Assembly (NCBI RefSeq): GCF_005771675.1
Contig: NZ_VAJM01000002.1
Location: 682,001 to 746,000, forward strand
DNA length: 64,000 nucleotides
Direction of reading: 5' to 3'
Source of the DNA: Hymenobacter jeollabukensis
Lineage (GTDB): Bacteria > Bacteroidota > Bacteroidia > Cytophagales > Hymenobacteraceae
Below are positions 1-7,464 of this stretch, one piece after another. A program made the position numbers and the translations under genes. Within the stretch, counting starts at the first letter, position 1; each line of letters begins with the position of its first letter. The notes below the pieces were generated by a model. It was given only the letters and a program-made list of their open reading frames with translations. It was not told the origin of the DNA and ran no database searches.

Positions 1-2
1 TC

Positions 3-1202
3 AGCTACCAGCTGAACGATAACAACACCGTCAGCGCCGGCGTGAGCGGCACGCGCTACCAGTTCGAGCCGGCCACGGTGAAGTCGCTGAGCTCGGAGTC
101 CATCTTCCGCGGGCTGAAAGTGGACGACCAGCAGGCCGGCGAGTACGCTGCCTACCTCGACAACGAGCAGACCCTGGGCCCGCGCCTGCAACTGCAGTAC
201 GGCCTGCGCCTCTCGGCTTTCGACTTCCTGGGCTCGGGCACCGCCATTTCCGACTACGTGGGCGAAACCGGCCAGCGCAAAACGGCCGTCAACACCCGCA
301 CTTACAAGGACGGGGAGCTGATCAAGCGCTACGCCAACCTGGAGCCCCGGGCCTCGCTGCGCTACACCGTGGACCTGAACAGCTCGGTGAAAGCCAGCTA
401 CACCCGCACGGCCCAGTACGTGCACCTGATTTCGAACACCACCGCCGCCTCGCCGCTGGACGTGTGGAGCCCGAGTACCAATAACATCCGCCCCGAGCGC
501 GGCAACCAGGTGGCGCTGGGCTACTTCCGCAACTTCCACGACAACGCCTACGAGGCCTCGGTGGAAGTCTTCGGCAAGACCATGGACAACCAGGTCGACT
601 ACGTGAACGGGGCCAATACCCTGCTCAACAAGGACCTGGAGGGCGAGCTGCTCTACGGCCAGGGCCGGGCCTACGGCGCCGAGTTCTTCGTCAAGAAAAG
701 CCAGGGCAAGCTCTCCGGCTGGGTGAGCTACACCTTGAGCCGCTCGGAGCGGCAGATTGACGGCATCAACCGCGACCAGTGGTACCCCAATAAGTACGAC
801 AAGACGCACAGCCTCAACGTGGTGGGCATGTACCAGCTCGGCCCCCGGCTGACGGCTTCGGCCTCCTTCGCCTACGGCACCGGGGTGGCCACCACCTTCC
901 CCAACGGCCGCTTCGTGTACGAGGGCCTGGTGGTGCCGGTGGTGAGCGGCGACGCCCGCAACAACTACCGCGTGCCCGCCTACCACCGCCTCGACCTCGG
1001 CGCCACGCTGAAGAACCGGCCGAAGCCCGACCGGCGCTGGCAGAGCGAGTGGGTGTTTTCGGTGTACAACGCCTACTCGCGCCGCAACCCCTACGGCATC
1101 TACTTCCGCCAGAACGCGGACAACCCGCGCAAAACCGAGGCCGTGCGCCTGGCCGTGTTCGGCTCGGTCATCCCCTCGGTCAGCTACAACTTCAACTTCT
1201 GA
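3..1202 (+). CDS. TonB-dependent receptor, C-terminal part (5' end outside window)
   Basis: The reading frame is open from the left edge, so this is the last 399 residues of a longer protein; the GTG at 42 is not a real start. The visible part is an alternating aromatic/polar beta-barrel with strand-turn motifs such as RASLRYTVDL and VKASYTRTAQYVHL, and it ends in a terminal Phe (VSYNFNF), the usual C-terminal signature of outer-membrane barrels. TonB receptors import substrates across the outer membrane using TonB-ExbBD energy. A DUF4249 lipoprotein gene follows, a standard Bacteroidota pairing. The substrate cannot be inferred because the plug domain lies outside the window. Confidence 0.9.
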   Translation, partial: SYQLNDNNTVSAGVSGTRYQFEPATVKSLSSESIFRGLKVDDQQAGEYAAYLDNEQTLGPRLQLQYGLRLSAFDFLGSGTAISDYVGETGQRKTAVNTRTYKDGELIKRYANLEPRASLRYTVDLNSSVKASYTRTAQYVHLISNTTAASPLDVWSPSTNNIRPERGNQVALGYFRNFHDNAYEASVEVFGKTMDNQVDYVNGANTLLNKDLEGELLYGQGRAYGAEFFVKKSQGKLSGWVSYTLSRSERQIDGINRDQWYPNKYDKTHSLNVVGMYQLGPRLTASASFAYGTGVATTFPNGRFVYEGLVVPVVSGDARNNYRVPAYHRLDLGATLKNRPKPDRRWQSEWVFSVYNAYSRRNPYGIYFRQNADNPRKTEAVRLAVFGSVIPSVSYNFNF

Positions 1203-1468
1203 TGGCCCGCCCCGCTGCCCTTCGCCCCGCGGCCGTGCCGCAACCCGGCCTCGTTTCGCCGCCGGTGGAAACATACTACCCCACCATTGAGACGCGGCTG
1301 CACGTCGCGCCGACGGCGGCCGGATTGTCACTTTTCTACGAAGCTGGTTTCGGGGTGCGTCCGGAGTGCCTTCGCTGTGCCTATATCGAAACGGCTGCCT
1401 CCGGCCGGCGCGTGCTGACCATCGAAATAGAATATTCCCAAGAACTGCGCTGCCCCTCTGAGCTATGA
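1202..1468 (+). CDS. possible 88-aa ORF bridging the receptor and DUF4249 genes
   Basis: An ATG at 1202 overlaps the receptor stop (TGATG), and the ORF ends in a TGA overlapping the DUF4249 start (ATGA at 1465-1468). It would therefore be translationally coupled at both ends. The product is 88 residues with no signal peptide, membrane segment or domain I recognise; the last 60 residues (from VETYYPTIETRL) look more protein-like than the Pro/Ala-rich first 20. Receptor and DUF4249 genes are usually adjacent without such a gene, so this may be a chance open frame in a 262-base gap. Double overlap is the only positive evidence. Confidence 0.25.
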   Translation: MARPAALRPAAVPQPGLVSPPVETYYPTIETRLHVAPTAAGLSLFYEAGFGVRPECLRCAYIETAASGRRVLTIEIEYSQELRCPSEL

Positions 1469-2292
1469 AACGCTTCCCCTTTTTCCTGACCTTGCTCGCG
1501 GCCGGCCTCGGCCTGCTCAGCAGCTGCACCGACGTGGTCGACGTGGACCTGCCCGAGCCCGAGCCCCAGCTGGCCGTCGAGGGCAACATCACCGACCAGC
1601 CCGGCCCCTACACCATCCGCCTAACCAAAACCGGCCCCTACTTCAAAGACCAGGAGCCGCCCGCCGTGCGCGGCGCCGAGCTGGTGCTCAGCGACAACGA
1701 CGGCGTGACCGAAACCCTGCGCGAAACCGCCCCCGGCGTCTACCAGACCCGCCAGCTGCAGGGCAAAATCGGCAACCACTACCTGCTCAGCATACGGGCC
1801 GAGGGCCAGCAGTACCGCGCCGCTACCGAAATCAAGCGCGTGCCCGTTATCGACGGCCTCACGCAGCAGCTCAAGCAGAACGAGCCTGGCTGGGACGACG
1901 GCATCTACGCCTTCTACAACGGCCCCGAGCTGCCCGGCGTGGGCGACTACTACCGCTTCAAGATCTGGCTGAACGGCGAGCTGCAAAACGACCCCGGCGA
2001 CCTGGTAGTGCGCGACGACGCCTTGGTCGACGGCCGCTACATCGGCGGCATCGAGCTGAACGAAGACCCGCTGCAGCCCGGCGACAGTGTGCGCGTGCAG
2101 CTGCTCTCGCTGCCGCAGGACTACTACTACTTCCTCAACGAGATGTTCACCCAGATCAACAACGTGGGCCTGTTTTCCTCGCCCCCGGCCAACGTGCGCT
2201 CCAACGTGGTCAACGTCGACCCCAACGGCCCCCGGGCCGTGGGCTACTTCGCCGGCACCGCCGTGCGCTCGGCCCGCCTGACGATACAATAG
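1465..2292 (+). CDS. DUF4249 family lipoprotein
   Basis: The product has 275 residues. It starts MKRFPFFLTLLAAGLGLLSSC, a type II signal peptide with lipobox LLSSC, so it is probably an outer-membrane lipoprotein. The mature part has the DUF4249 pattern: an N-terminal beta-sandwich (VEGNITDQPGPYTIRLTKTGPY) followed by a second domain ending in a strand (AVGYFAGTAVRSARLTI). DUF4249 proteins are encoded next to TonB-dependent receptors in Bacteroidota and are presumed to assist them; the biochemical role is unknown. Here it lies directly downstream of a receptor. The family call is by pattern recognition. Confidence 0.88.
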   Translation: MKRFPFFLTLLAAGLGLLSSCTDVVDVDLPEPEPQLAVEGNITDQPGPYTIRLTKTGPYFKDQEPPAVRGAELVLSDNDGVTETLRETAPGVYQTRQLQGKIGNHYLLSIRAEGQQYRAATEIKRVPVIDGLTQQLKQNEPGWDDGIYAFYNGPELPGVGDYYRFKIWLNGELQNDPGDLVVRDDALVDGRYIGGIELNEDPLQPGDSVRVQLLSLPQDYYYFLNEMFTQINNVGLFSSPPANVRSNVVNVDPNGPRAVGYFAGTAVRSARLTIQ

Positions 2293-2437
2293 GCCCTTCG
2301 CGCCGCGCTGGCTGCGCGGGCCCGTGCGTCGGTACCGGCCGACCACCGGCCCAGCGGCAGCCACGCGGCGCGAACCAGCCTGCTCCGACTGCGCTACATC
2401 CGCCGAAATTCCGCAAATTCACCGCTCAACCACCGCC

Positions 2438-3517
2438 ATGCTCCACCTCTACCCCGATACCGATGCCCCCTGGGAGCTGCTCGCCAAGCACCTCGCGGGC
2501 GAAGCATCGGCGGCGGAACAGGCGGAGCTGCACCAGTGGCTGACCGCCGCGCCCAGCCGCCTGCGCCTGCTCACCGACGCGACGCGGGCCTGGGAGCGGG
2601 GCGGCAGCGTGGCCGAGGCCTTCACCGAAGCCGACGTGGAGCCGGCCTGGCAGCGCTTCAGCGCCGCCGCGGGCCTGCAACCCACCGGCGGCACGGCCCC
2701 CGCGCCGCCCGCCCCGGCCGAAACCGGCCGCGTGGTGCCGATGTGGGACCAGGCGCAGACGTGGATGCGCGTGGCCGCGGCCGTGCTGTTGCTCGTGGGT
2801 TTCTGGGCCGTGGCCCGCACCTTCCTGTGGAAATCGAATGCCGCCCAAGCCGTGACGGTGGCCGCCGGCCCCCGGCGCCAGCTGGCCACCCTGCCCGACG
2901 GCAGCCGGGTGTGGGTGAACAAGAACTCCACCCTGAGCTACGCGGCCGACTTCAACCAGACCAGCCGGGTGGTACAGCTGCGCGGCGAGGCCTTTTTTGA
3001 GGTGCAGAAAGACCACGGCCGCCCCTTCACGGTGCTGGCCGGCGACACCCGCACCCGGGTGCTCGGCACCTCGTTCAACGTGCGTGCCTACGCCACCGAA
3101 GATTCGGTGGAGGTGGCGGTGGTGACGGGCCGCGTGGCCTTCGCCCCCGACCGTCAGAAACTCACCGTGCAGGATTCGGTACTGCTCACGCCCGGCCTGC
3201 GGGGCGTCATTCGCCGCGCCGCGCCCGCCGTGGCCGTGCAGCGCCGCATCACCGACCCGAACTTCCGCGCCTGGCAGCACGACGAGCTGGTGTTCGACAA
3301 CCAGTCGCTGGGCCAAGTGGCCAACACGCTCACGCGCTACTACGGCACGTCCGTGGCTTTGAGCCGCCCCGAGCTGGCCAACTGCCGCTTCACCGGCACT
3401 TTCCACCAGGCCGAGCTGCCGCAGGTGTTGCGCGTGCTCAGCCTCTCGGCCAACCTGTCGGTGACTCAGTCGGCCGACGGCTACACCCTCGACGGACCGG
3501 GCTGCCCCAGCCTGTAA
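2438..3517 (+). CDS. FecR family anti-sigma factor
   Basis: The product has 359 residues. I chose the ATG at 2438 because the open frame upstream is low complexity. Domains in order: a cytoplasmic N-terminal region of FecR type (LLAKHLAGEASAAEQAELHQWL, about residues 7-95), one transmembrane segment (VAAAVLLLVGFWAVARTFLW, about 110-130), a periplasmic FecR beta domain (LPDGSRVWVNKNSTLSYAADF through VVTGRVAF), and a C-terminal DUF4974-like domain (LVFDNQSLGQVANTLTRYYG). FecR proteins relay an outer-membrane receptor signal to an ECF sigma factor. No sigma-factor gene is visible beside it, which is unusual. The STN protein 32 bases downstream is the likely outer-membrane partner. Confidence 0.93.
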   Translation: MLHLYPDTDAPWELLAKHLAGEASAAEQAELHQWLTAAPSRLRLLTDATRAWERGGSVAEAFTEADVEPAWQRFSAAAGLQPTGGTAPAPPAPAETGRVVPMWDQAQTWMRVAAAVLLLVGFWAVARTFLWKSNAAQAVTVAAGPRRQLATLPDGSRVWVNKNSTLSYAADFNQTSRVVQLRGEAFFEVQKDHGRPFTVLAGDTRTRVLGTSFNVRAYATEDSVEVAVVTGRVAFAPDRQKLTVQDSVLLTPGLRGVIRRAAPAVAVQRRITDPNFRAWQHDELVFDNQSLGQVANTLTRYYGTSVALSRPELANCRFTGTFHQAELPQVLRVLSLSANLSVTQSADGYTLDGPGCPSL

Positions 3518-3549
3518 CCCATACTCTTTCATTTTTCCCCTTGCCTGCT

Positions 3550-5562
3550 ATGCGCAACCGCATATGCCTGGCCGCCGCCGTGCTGTGCGCACTGGCCGGT
3601 GCGCCCGCCGCCGCCCAGGTGCGCACCGGCTCGGTGCTGGACCGCCGGGTGACGGTGACCTTCAACCAGGCGCCGCTGGAATCGGTGCTGCGGACGCTGC
3701 GGCGCCAGTACGGCGTGCGCATCTCCTACAGCAACACGGCCCTGAACCTGCGCCAGCCCGTTACGCTCTCGGCCCAGAACCAACCCCTGCGCACGGTGCT
3801 GAGCGAGGTGCTGGAAGGCAAGAACATCGGCTACGAGCTGGTGGGCGACCAGTTGGTGCTGCACCCCGCCCCGCCCAAGGCCCCGGCACCGAAAGCGGCT
3901 CCGACTACCGTCACTACGACTACCACCGTCAGCCGCGCCGACACCGATAAAGCTCCCGACAAACCGGCCGCCACCGCAGCCAAGGAGCCCGAAGCCCGCC
4001 CGGCCACCCCGGCGGAGTCGGCGAAGCCCGCCCCGGCCGGCGGCGTACCAGCCAAGCCAAAGCCCGCCGCCCCGGCGAAGAAAGGGCCGGTAAAGCCCGC
4101 TTCCGGCACCGCCGCCAAGGGCAGCACCACCTCCGGCCGCGTTTCCACCGCGGCGTCGGCTGAAAGCAAGCGCGTCGGCAAACCGGAGGCGGCGGCACCC
4201 GGCAAAAACGGCCCTGCCGAAGCTACCGCCGGCGCCACCGTGCCTGCCGTTGAGCCTGCTGCCACGGCCAATCCTGCCGGTTCGCCCGCCACCGATGCAG
4301 CGGCTGCGCCAACGGCCGCCGTGCCTGCCGTAGCCGCCCCGGGCGGCGCGGCCACCGATTCGGCGGCGGCTCCGGCCACCGAGACGTTCGAAGAACCCGC
4401 CCGTCCCACGTTCACCAAGCCCGCTCAGATTTCCCTGCTCGGGCCGCTGGGCTCCAACGGCCTGCGCAGCGGGCAGACGGTCAACCACGTTTCCATCAAT
4501 CTGCTGGGCGGCTACGCGGCGGGCGTTGAGGGTTTTGAGGCCGGCGGGCTCGTCAACGTGGACCGCGACACCGTGGCGGGCGTGCAGGTGGCCGGGCTCG
4601 CTAACGTCGTCGGCCGCCACCTCGACGGCTTTCAGGCCGCCGGGCTGGCCAACGTGCTCGGCGGCCCCGGCCGCGGCTGGCAGGCGGCTGGTCTGCTGAA
4701 CCTGGCTACCCGTCCGGTGGCCGGCGCCCAGACGGCGGGCCTGTTCAACTACGCCGGCCCGCGCAAGCGCCCCGCCGAGCCCGAGCTGACCGCCAGCACC
4801 GCCCTGGCCACCACCGCCAGCGGCGGCCTTGACGAAGCATCGGTGGCGCCCAAGGAAATGGCCGTGCAGGCCGCGGGCCTCTTCAACGTGGCCCTGACGG
4901 AAATCCACGGCGGGCAGGCGGCGGGCCTCTTCAACGTGGCCAAGGAAGCCAACGGGCTGCAGGCCGCCGGGCTGTTCAACGTGGCCGGCACCGTGCGCGG
5001 CGTGCAGCTGGCCGGACTGGTCAACTTCGCCGATTCCGTGCAGGGGGTAAGCCTGGCGCCCTTCAACTTCGTGGTGCACGGCTACCACCGCCTCGAACTC
5101 ACCAACTCAGAAACCTGGCCCGTCACGGCCACGCTGAAGCTCGGCGGCTCACCCGCGTTCTACACCTTCTTCACCGGCGCCTACGACGGTTTCGGCAGTG
5201 GCCCGCGCCGCTGGGCGGCCGGCTACGGCTTCGGTACCGATATGTGGGCCCGCCGCCGCCTCAGCCTCAGCCTCGACGCCGTGGCCATGCACGTCAACGA
5301 GGAGCAGCGCGGCCTGACCCGCGCCCTGAACCTGCACAACCAGCTGCGCCTGCTCGTCGGCCTCACACCCTTCAAGCCCGACAGCCGCTTCCGCTTGGTG
5401 GCCGGCCCCACCGTCAGCGTACTCGTGACGCAGCGCTACGATACCGCCGAAGGGCAGGTCTATTCCAATATCAGCCAGGGCCGCAAGCTGTGGCTGAACG
5501 ACGGCAACGCCCGCACCCGCGTGCTCGGCTGGTACGGCTACAGCGTGGGCCTGCGGTTCTAA
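3550..5562 (+). CDS. secreted STN-domain protein with Ala/Pro linker and surface repeats
   Basis: The product has 670 residues; the ATG at 3550 gives a clean signal peptide (MRNRICLAAAVLCALAGAPA). An STN (secretin/TonB short N-terminal) domain follows at about residues 30-95 (LESVLRTLRRQYGVRISYSN ... GYELVGDQLVLHP). A 190-residue Ala/Pro/Lys/Thr-rich linker comes next. Then about nine repeats built on GxQAAGLFNVA or GVQVAGLANVV occur at about 300-500; they resemble the LA_2272-type surface repeat. The C-terminal 170 residues alternate like beta strands and end in F. STN domains contact FecR, so this fits as FecR's periplasmic partner, but there is no TonB plug or barrel. Confidence 0.82.
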   Translation: MRNRICLAAAVLCALAGAPAAAQVRTGSVLDRRVTVTFNQAPLESVLRTLRRQYGVRISYSNTALNLRQPVTLSAQNQPLRTVLSEVLEGKNIGYELVGDQLVLHPAPPKAPAPKAAPTTVTTTTTVSRADTDKAPDKPAATAAKEPEARPATPAESAKPAPAGGVPAKPKPAAPAKKGPVKPASGTAAKGSTTSGRVSTAASAESKRVGKPEAAAPGKNGPAEATAGATVPAVEPAATANPAGSPATDAAAAPTAAVPAVAAPGGAATDSAAAPATETFEEPARPTFTKPAQISLLGPLGSNGLRSGQTVNHVSINLLGGYAAGVEGFEAGGLVNVDRDTVAGVQVAGLANVVGRHLDGFQAAGLANVLGGPGRGWQAAGLLNLATRPVAGAQTAGLFNYAGPRKRPAEPELTASTALATTASGGLDEASVAPKEMAVQAAGLFNVALTEIHGGQAAGLFNVAKEANGLQAAGLFNVAGTVRGVQLAGLVNFADSVQGVSLAPFNFVVHGYHRLELTNSETWPVTATLKLGGSPAFYTFFTGAYDGFGSGPRRWAAGYGFGTDMWARRRLSLSLDAVAMHVNEEQRGLTRALNLHNQLRLLVGLTPFKPDSRFRLVAGPTVSVLVTQRYDTAEGQVYSNISQGRKLWLNDGNARTRVLGWYGYSVGLRF

Positions 5563-5590
5563 AGCGCACTAAGCGAGAAAATACATTGAA

Positions 5591-5666
5591 CGTCATGCTG
5601 AGCTTGTCGAAGCATCTCTACCGCTTCGTTGTTCGGTAGAGATGCTTCGACAAGCTCAGCATGACG
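5591..5666. repeat. REP-like palindrome, copy 1
   Basis: A perfect 33-bp inverted repeat: arms 5591-5623 and 5634-5666, 10-base spacer. Arms begin CGTCATGCTGAGCTTGTCGA. It lies between the ends of two convergent genes and can form a very stable hairpin. A close relative is at 7332-7422, where TTGTC in the arm becomes GCAGTC, so this is a dispersed family rather than a gene-specific terminator. Confidence 0.9.
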
Positions 5667-5696
5667 CGCTGTTTGCGTTTACCGTCGTCCAAAAAC

Positions 5697-7106
5697 TTAC
5701 TTCTTCATGTGTCGGGCCAGCCAGTCGCCGATGACGGCCAAGGCGGTAGGGGAGAAGGTTTCGGTGAGGCGGCCGTACTCGTCGGTGAGGCCGGTGGTGG
5801 CCGTCTGGAAGAGGTGGTTGAGGCCGGGCAGCTCCTGCGCGGTGACGTCGGCATTGCCGCCGGCGCGCACGCCTTTCTCCCAAGCCGCCAGGTTCGGGCC
5901 GGCGGCCACCTGCAGGTCCTTGCTGCCGCCGAGGGCCAGCACCGGGCACTTCACCTTGGGCAGCAGCGGCTCGGGGTTGAAGGCCAGCAGCTGCCGGTAC
6001 CAGGCGGTGGTCAGCGCGGCAGCCTGCTGCTGGGCCTGGGCCGCGTTCATCCCGATCTGCGTGAGCAGCTTCACCACCTGCGCCTGGGCCTGCTGGTTGT
6101 CGGGCGTTTGCAGCACGGTCAGGTAGACCTGCTGATTCAGGTTGCGGGCGGCGGTGAGCTGCTCCGCTTCCATGCCGCTGGCCCGGCCCAGATCCTCGTT
6201 CTGGCGCACCATCATTTCCACCCCGCGCACCGCCGGCCCGGCCAGCGACACCAGAAACGCCGGCGGCTGGGCCTGGGTAGCCGTCAGCAGCCCAATCATG
6301 GCGCCCTCGCTATGCCCGATGAGACCCGTTTTGGCGGCCTGCACGTCGGGGCGCTGGCGCAGGTAGGCCAGGGCGGCCTGGGCATCGGTGGCGCCGTCGG
6401 CGGTGGTGTAGCTGGCCTGGCTGCCTTCCGACTGGCCCACGCCCCGGTCGTCGTAGCGCAGCACCACGAAGCCGCGGCGGGTGAGGTAGTCGGCCAGCAC
6501 GCGGAAGGGGTGGTGGCCAAACACGGTTTCGTCGCGGTCCTGCGGGCCCGAACCGCTGACGAGCACCACGGCCGGAAACGGCCCCTGGCCCGGCGGCACC
6601 GTCACGGTGCCCGCCAGCCGAATGCCCGCCGTGGCGTTGCGAAACGTCACGTCCTCGGCCCGGTAGGGCAGGGGGGCCTTGGGTTCCTGGGGCCGCTGGG
6701 GCGCGGCTGTGGCCGTGCCCGCCGCCTGCCGCCGCAGCGTGAGCGGGGCCGTGCGCCCGCCCTGCTGCCAGCTGGCGCTGATCTGCTGTCCGTCGGCCGA
6801 AACCTTGCCCGTCACCCGCACGGCCGGGGCCGTAAGGCGCATGATGACGCTGTCGGCGCGCACCGTGATGCTGGCAATGGGCAGCCCGTAGGCCTGCTGC
6901 TTGGGGCTGTCGAGGGTGCCGGTGTAGCCGCCCGCGCTCTGCTGCAGGTGAAACACCAGCGGCACCTCGGTGCCGCCGGCGCTGAGGCTGCCCTGCCAGT
7001 CGCCGGCCAGGTTCGGCGGGGCTGGGGCCGCCGCGGTGGTCAGGGCTGAAAAGCCGCCGCACAGGATCAGCAGGCACAGGCAGGCAAGCAGGCGAAAGGC
7101 GGGCAT
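5697..7106 (-). CDS. secreted alpha/beta hydrolase
   Basis: The product has 469 residues. An ATG at 7106 is preferred over the TTG at 7133 because it gives a direct signal peptide (MPAFRLLACLCLLILCGGFS). About 150 residues of a beta-rich N-terminal domain precede an alpha/beta-hydrolase fold. Oxyanion region VVLVSGSGPQDRDE, nucleophile elbow GHSEG (Ser codon 6309-6311), acid in GGSKDLQV and His in GLNHLFQ give a full Ser-Asp-His triad. It resembles the serine aminopeptidase/esterase-type hydrolases common in Bacteroidota; the substrate is unknown. A paralogue lies directly upstream on the same strand (7465-8976). Confidence 0.88.
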   Translation of the reverse strand: MPAFRLLACLCLLILCGGFSALTTAAAPAPPNLAGDWQGSLSAGGTEVPLVFHLQQSAGGYTGTLDSPKQQAYGLPIASITVRADSVIMRLTAPAVRVTGKVSADGQQISASWQQGGRTAPLTLRRQAAGTATAAPQRPQEPKAPLPYRAEDVTFRNATAGIRLAGTVTVPPGQGPFPAVVLVSGSGPQDRDETVFGHHPFRVLADYLTRRGFVVLRYDDRGVGQSEGSQASYTTADGATDAQAALAYLRQRPDVQAAKTGLIGHSEGAMIGLLTATQAQPPAFLVSLAGPAVRGVEMMVRQNEDLGRASGMEAEQLTAARNLNQQVYLTVLQTPDNQQAQAQVVKLLTQIGMNAAQAQQQAAALTTAWYRQLLAFNPEPLLPKVKCPVLALGGSKDLQVAAGPNLAAWEKGVRAGGNADVTAQELPGLNHLFQTATTGLTDEYGRLTETFSPTALAVIGDWLARHMKK

Positions 7107-7331
7107 AGACTGTTTGATGAGGTGAGCAGGCAAATGAAGCGGTTTATCCGGATGGCGGACAAGCAGCGCCTAGTCTTTCCAGGCAGCTTCAGCGCCTGAC
7201 GCCGGGATACGCAGCTATCAGACGGAGAAAAACCAGCCGCCGCCGGTTGCAGGCGGCGCGTTTAGACTTGCTCCGCCGTCGGCTTACTCCTTAAGAATTT
7301 GTTTGGAGTTGGCCAAAAGCGCTTATAGAAC

Positions 7332-7422
7332 GTCATGCTGAGCGCAGTCGAAGCATCTCTACCGCTCCGTCTGATACAATTCAACGAAGCGGTAGAGATG
7401 CTTCGACTGCGCTCAGCATGAC
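7332..7422. repeat. REP-like palindrome, copy 2
   Basis: A perfect 35-bp inverted repeat: arms 7332-7366 and 7388-7422, 21-base spacer. Arms begin GTCATGCTGAGCGCAGTCGA. Same family as 5591-5666 with a different inner pentamer and longer loop. It sits between the two hydrolase paralogues, downstream of the 7465-8976 gene. Confidence 0.9.
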
Positions 7423-7464
7423 CAAAACCTGAAATTCCACACCCTCACAGGACAAACGAGCCGT

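Noticed and set aside
1621-2364. Minus-strand frame over the DUF4249 gene
   Set aside because: Antisense of a well-supported gene in high-GC DNA; His/Val/Gly-rich shadow with no domain.
3529-5088. 519-codon minus-strand frame over the STN gene
   Set aside because: Low-complexity Gly/Arg/His antisense of repeat-coding DNA; long only because GC-rich repeats lack stops.
5697-5949. Short minus-strand frame near the hydrolase C-terminus (5656-5949)
   Set aside because: A different frame over the hydrolase gene, Arg/Pro-rich, with no domain.
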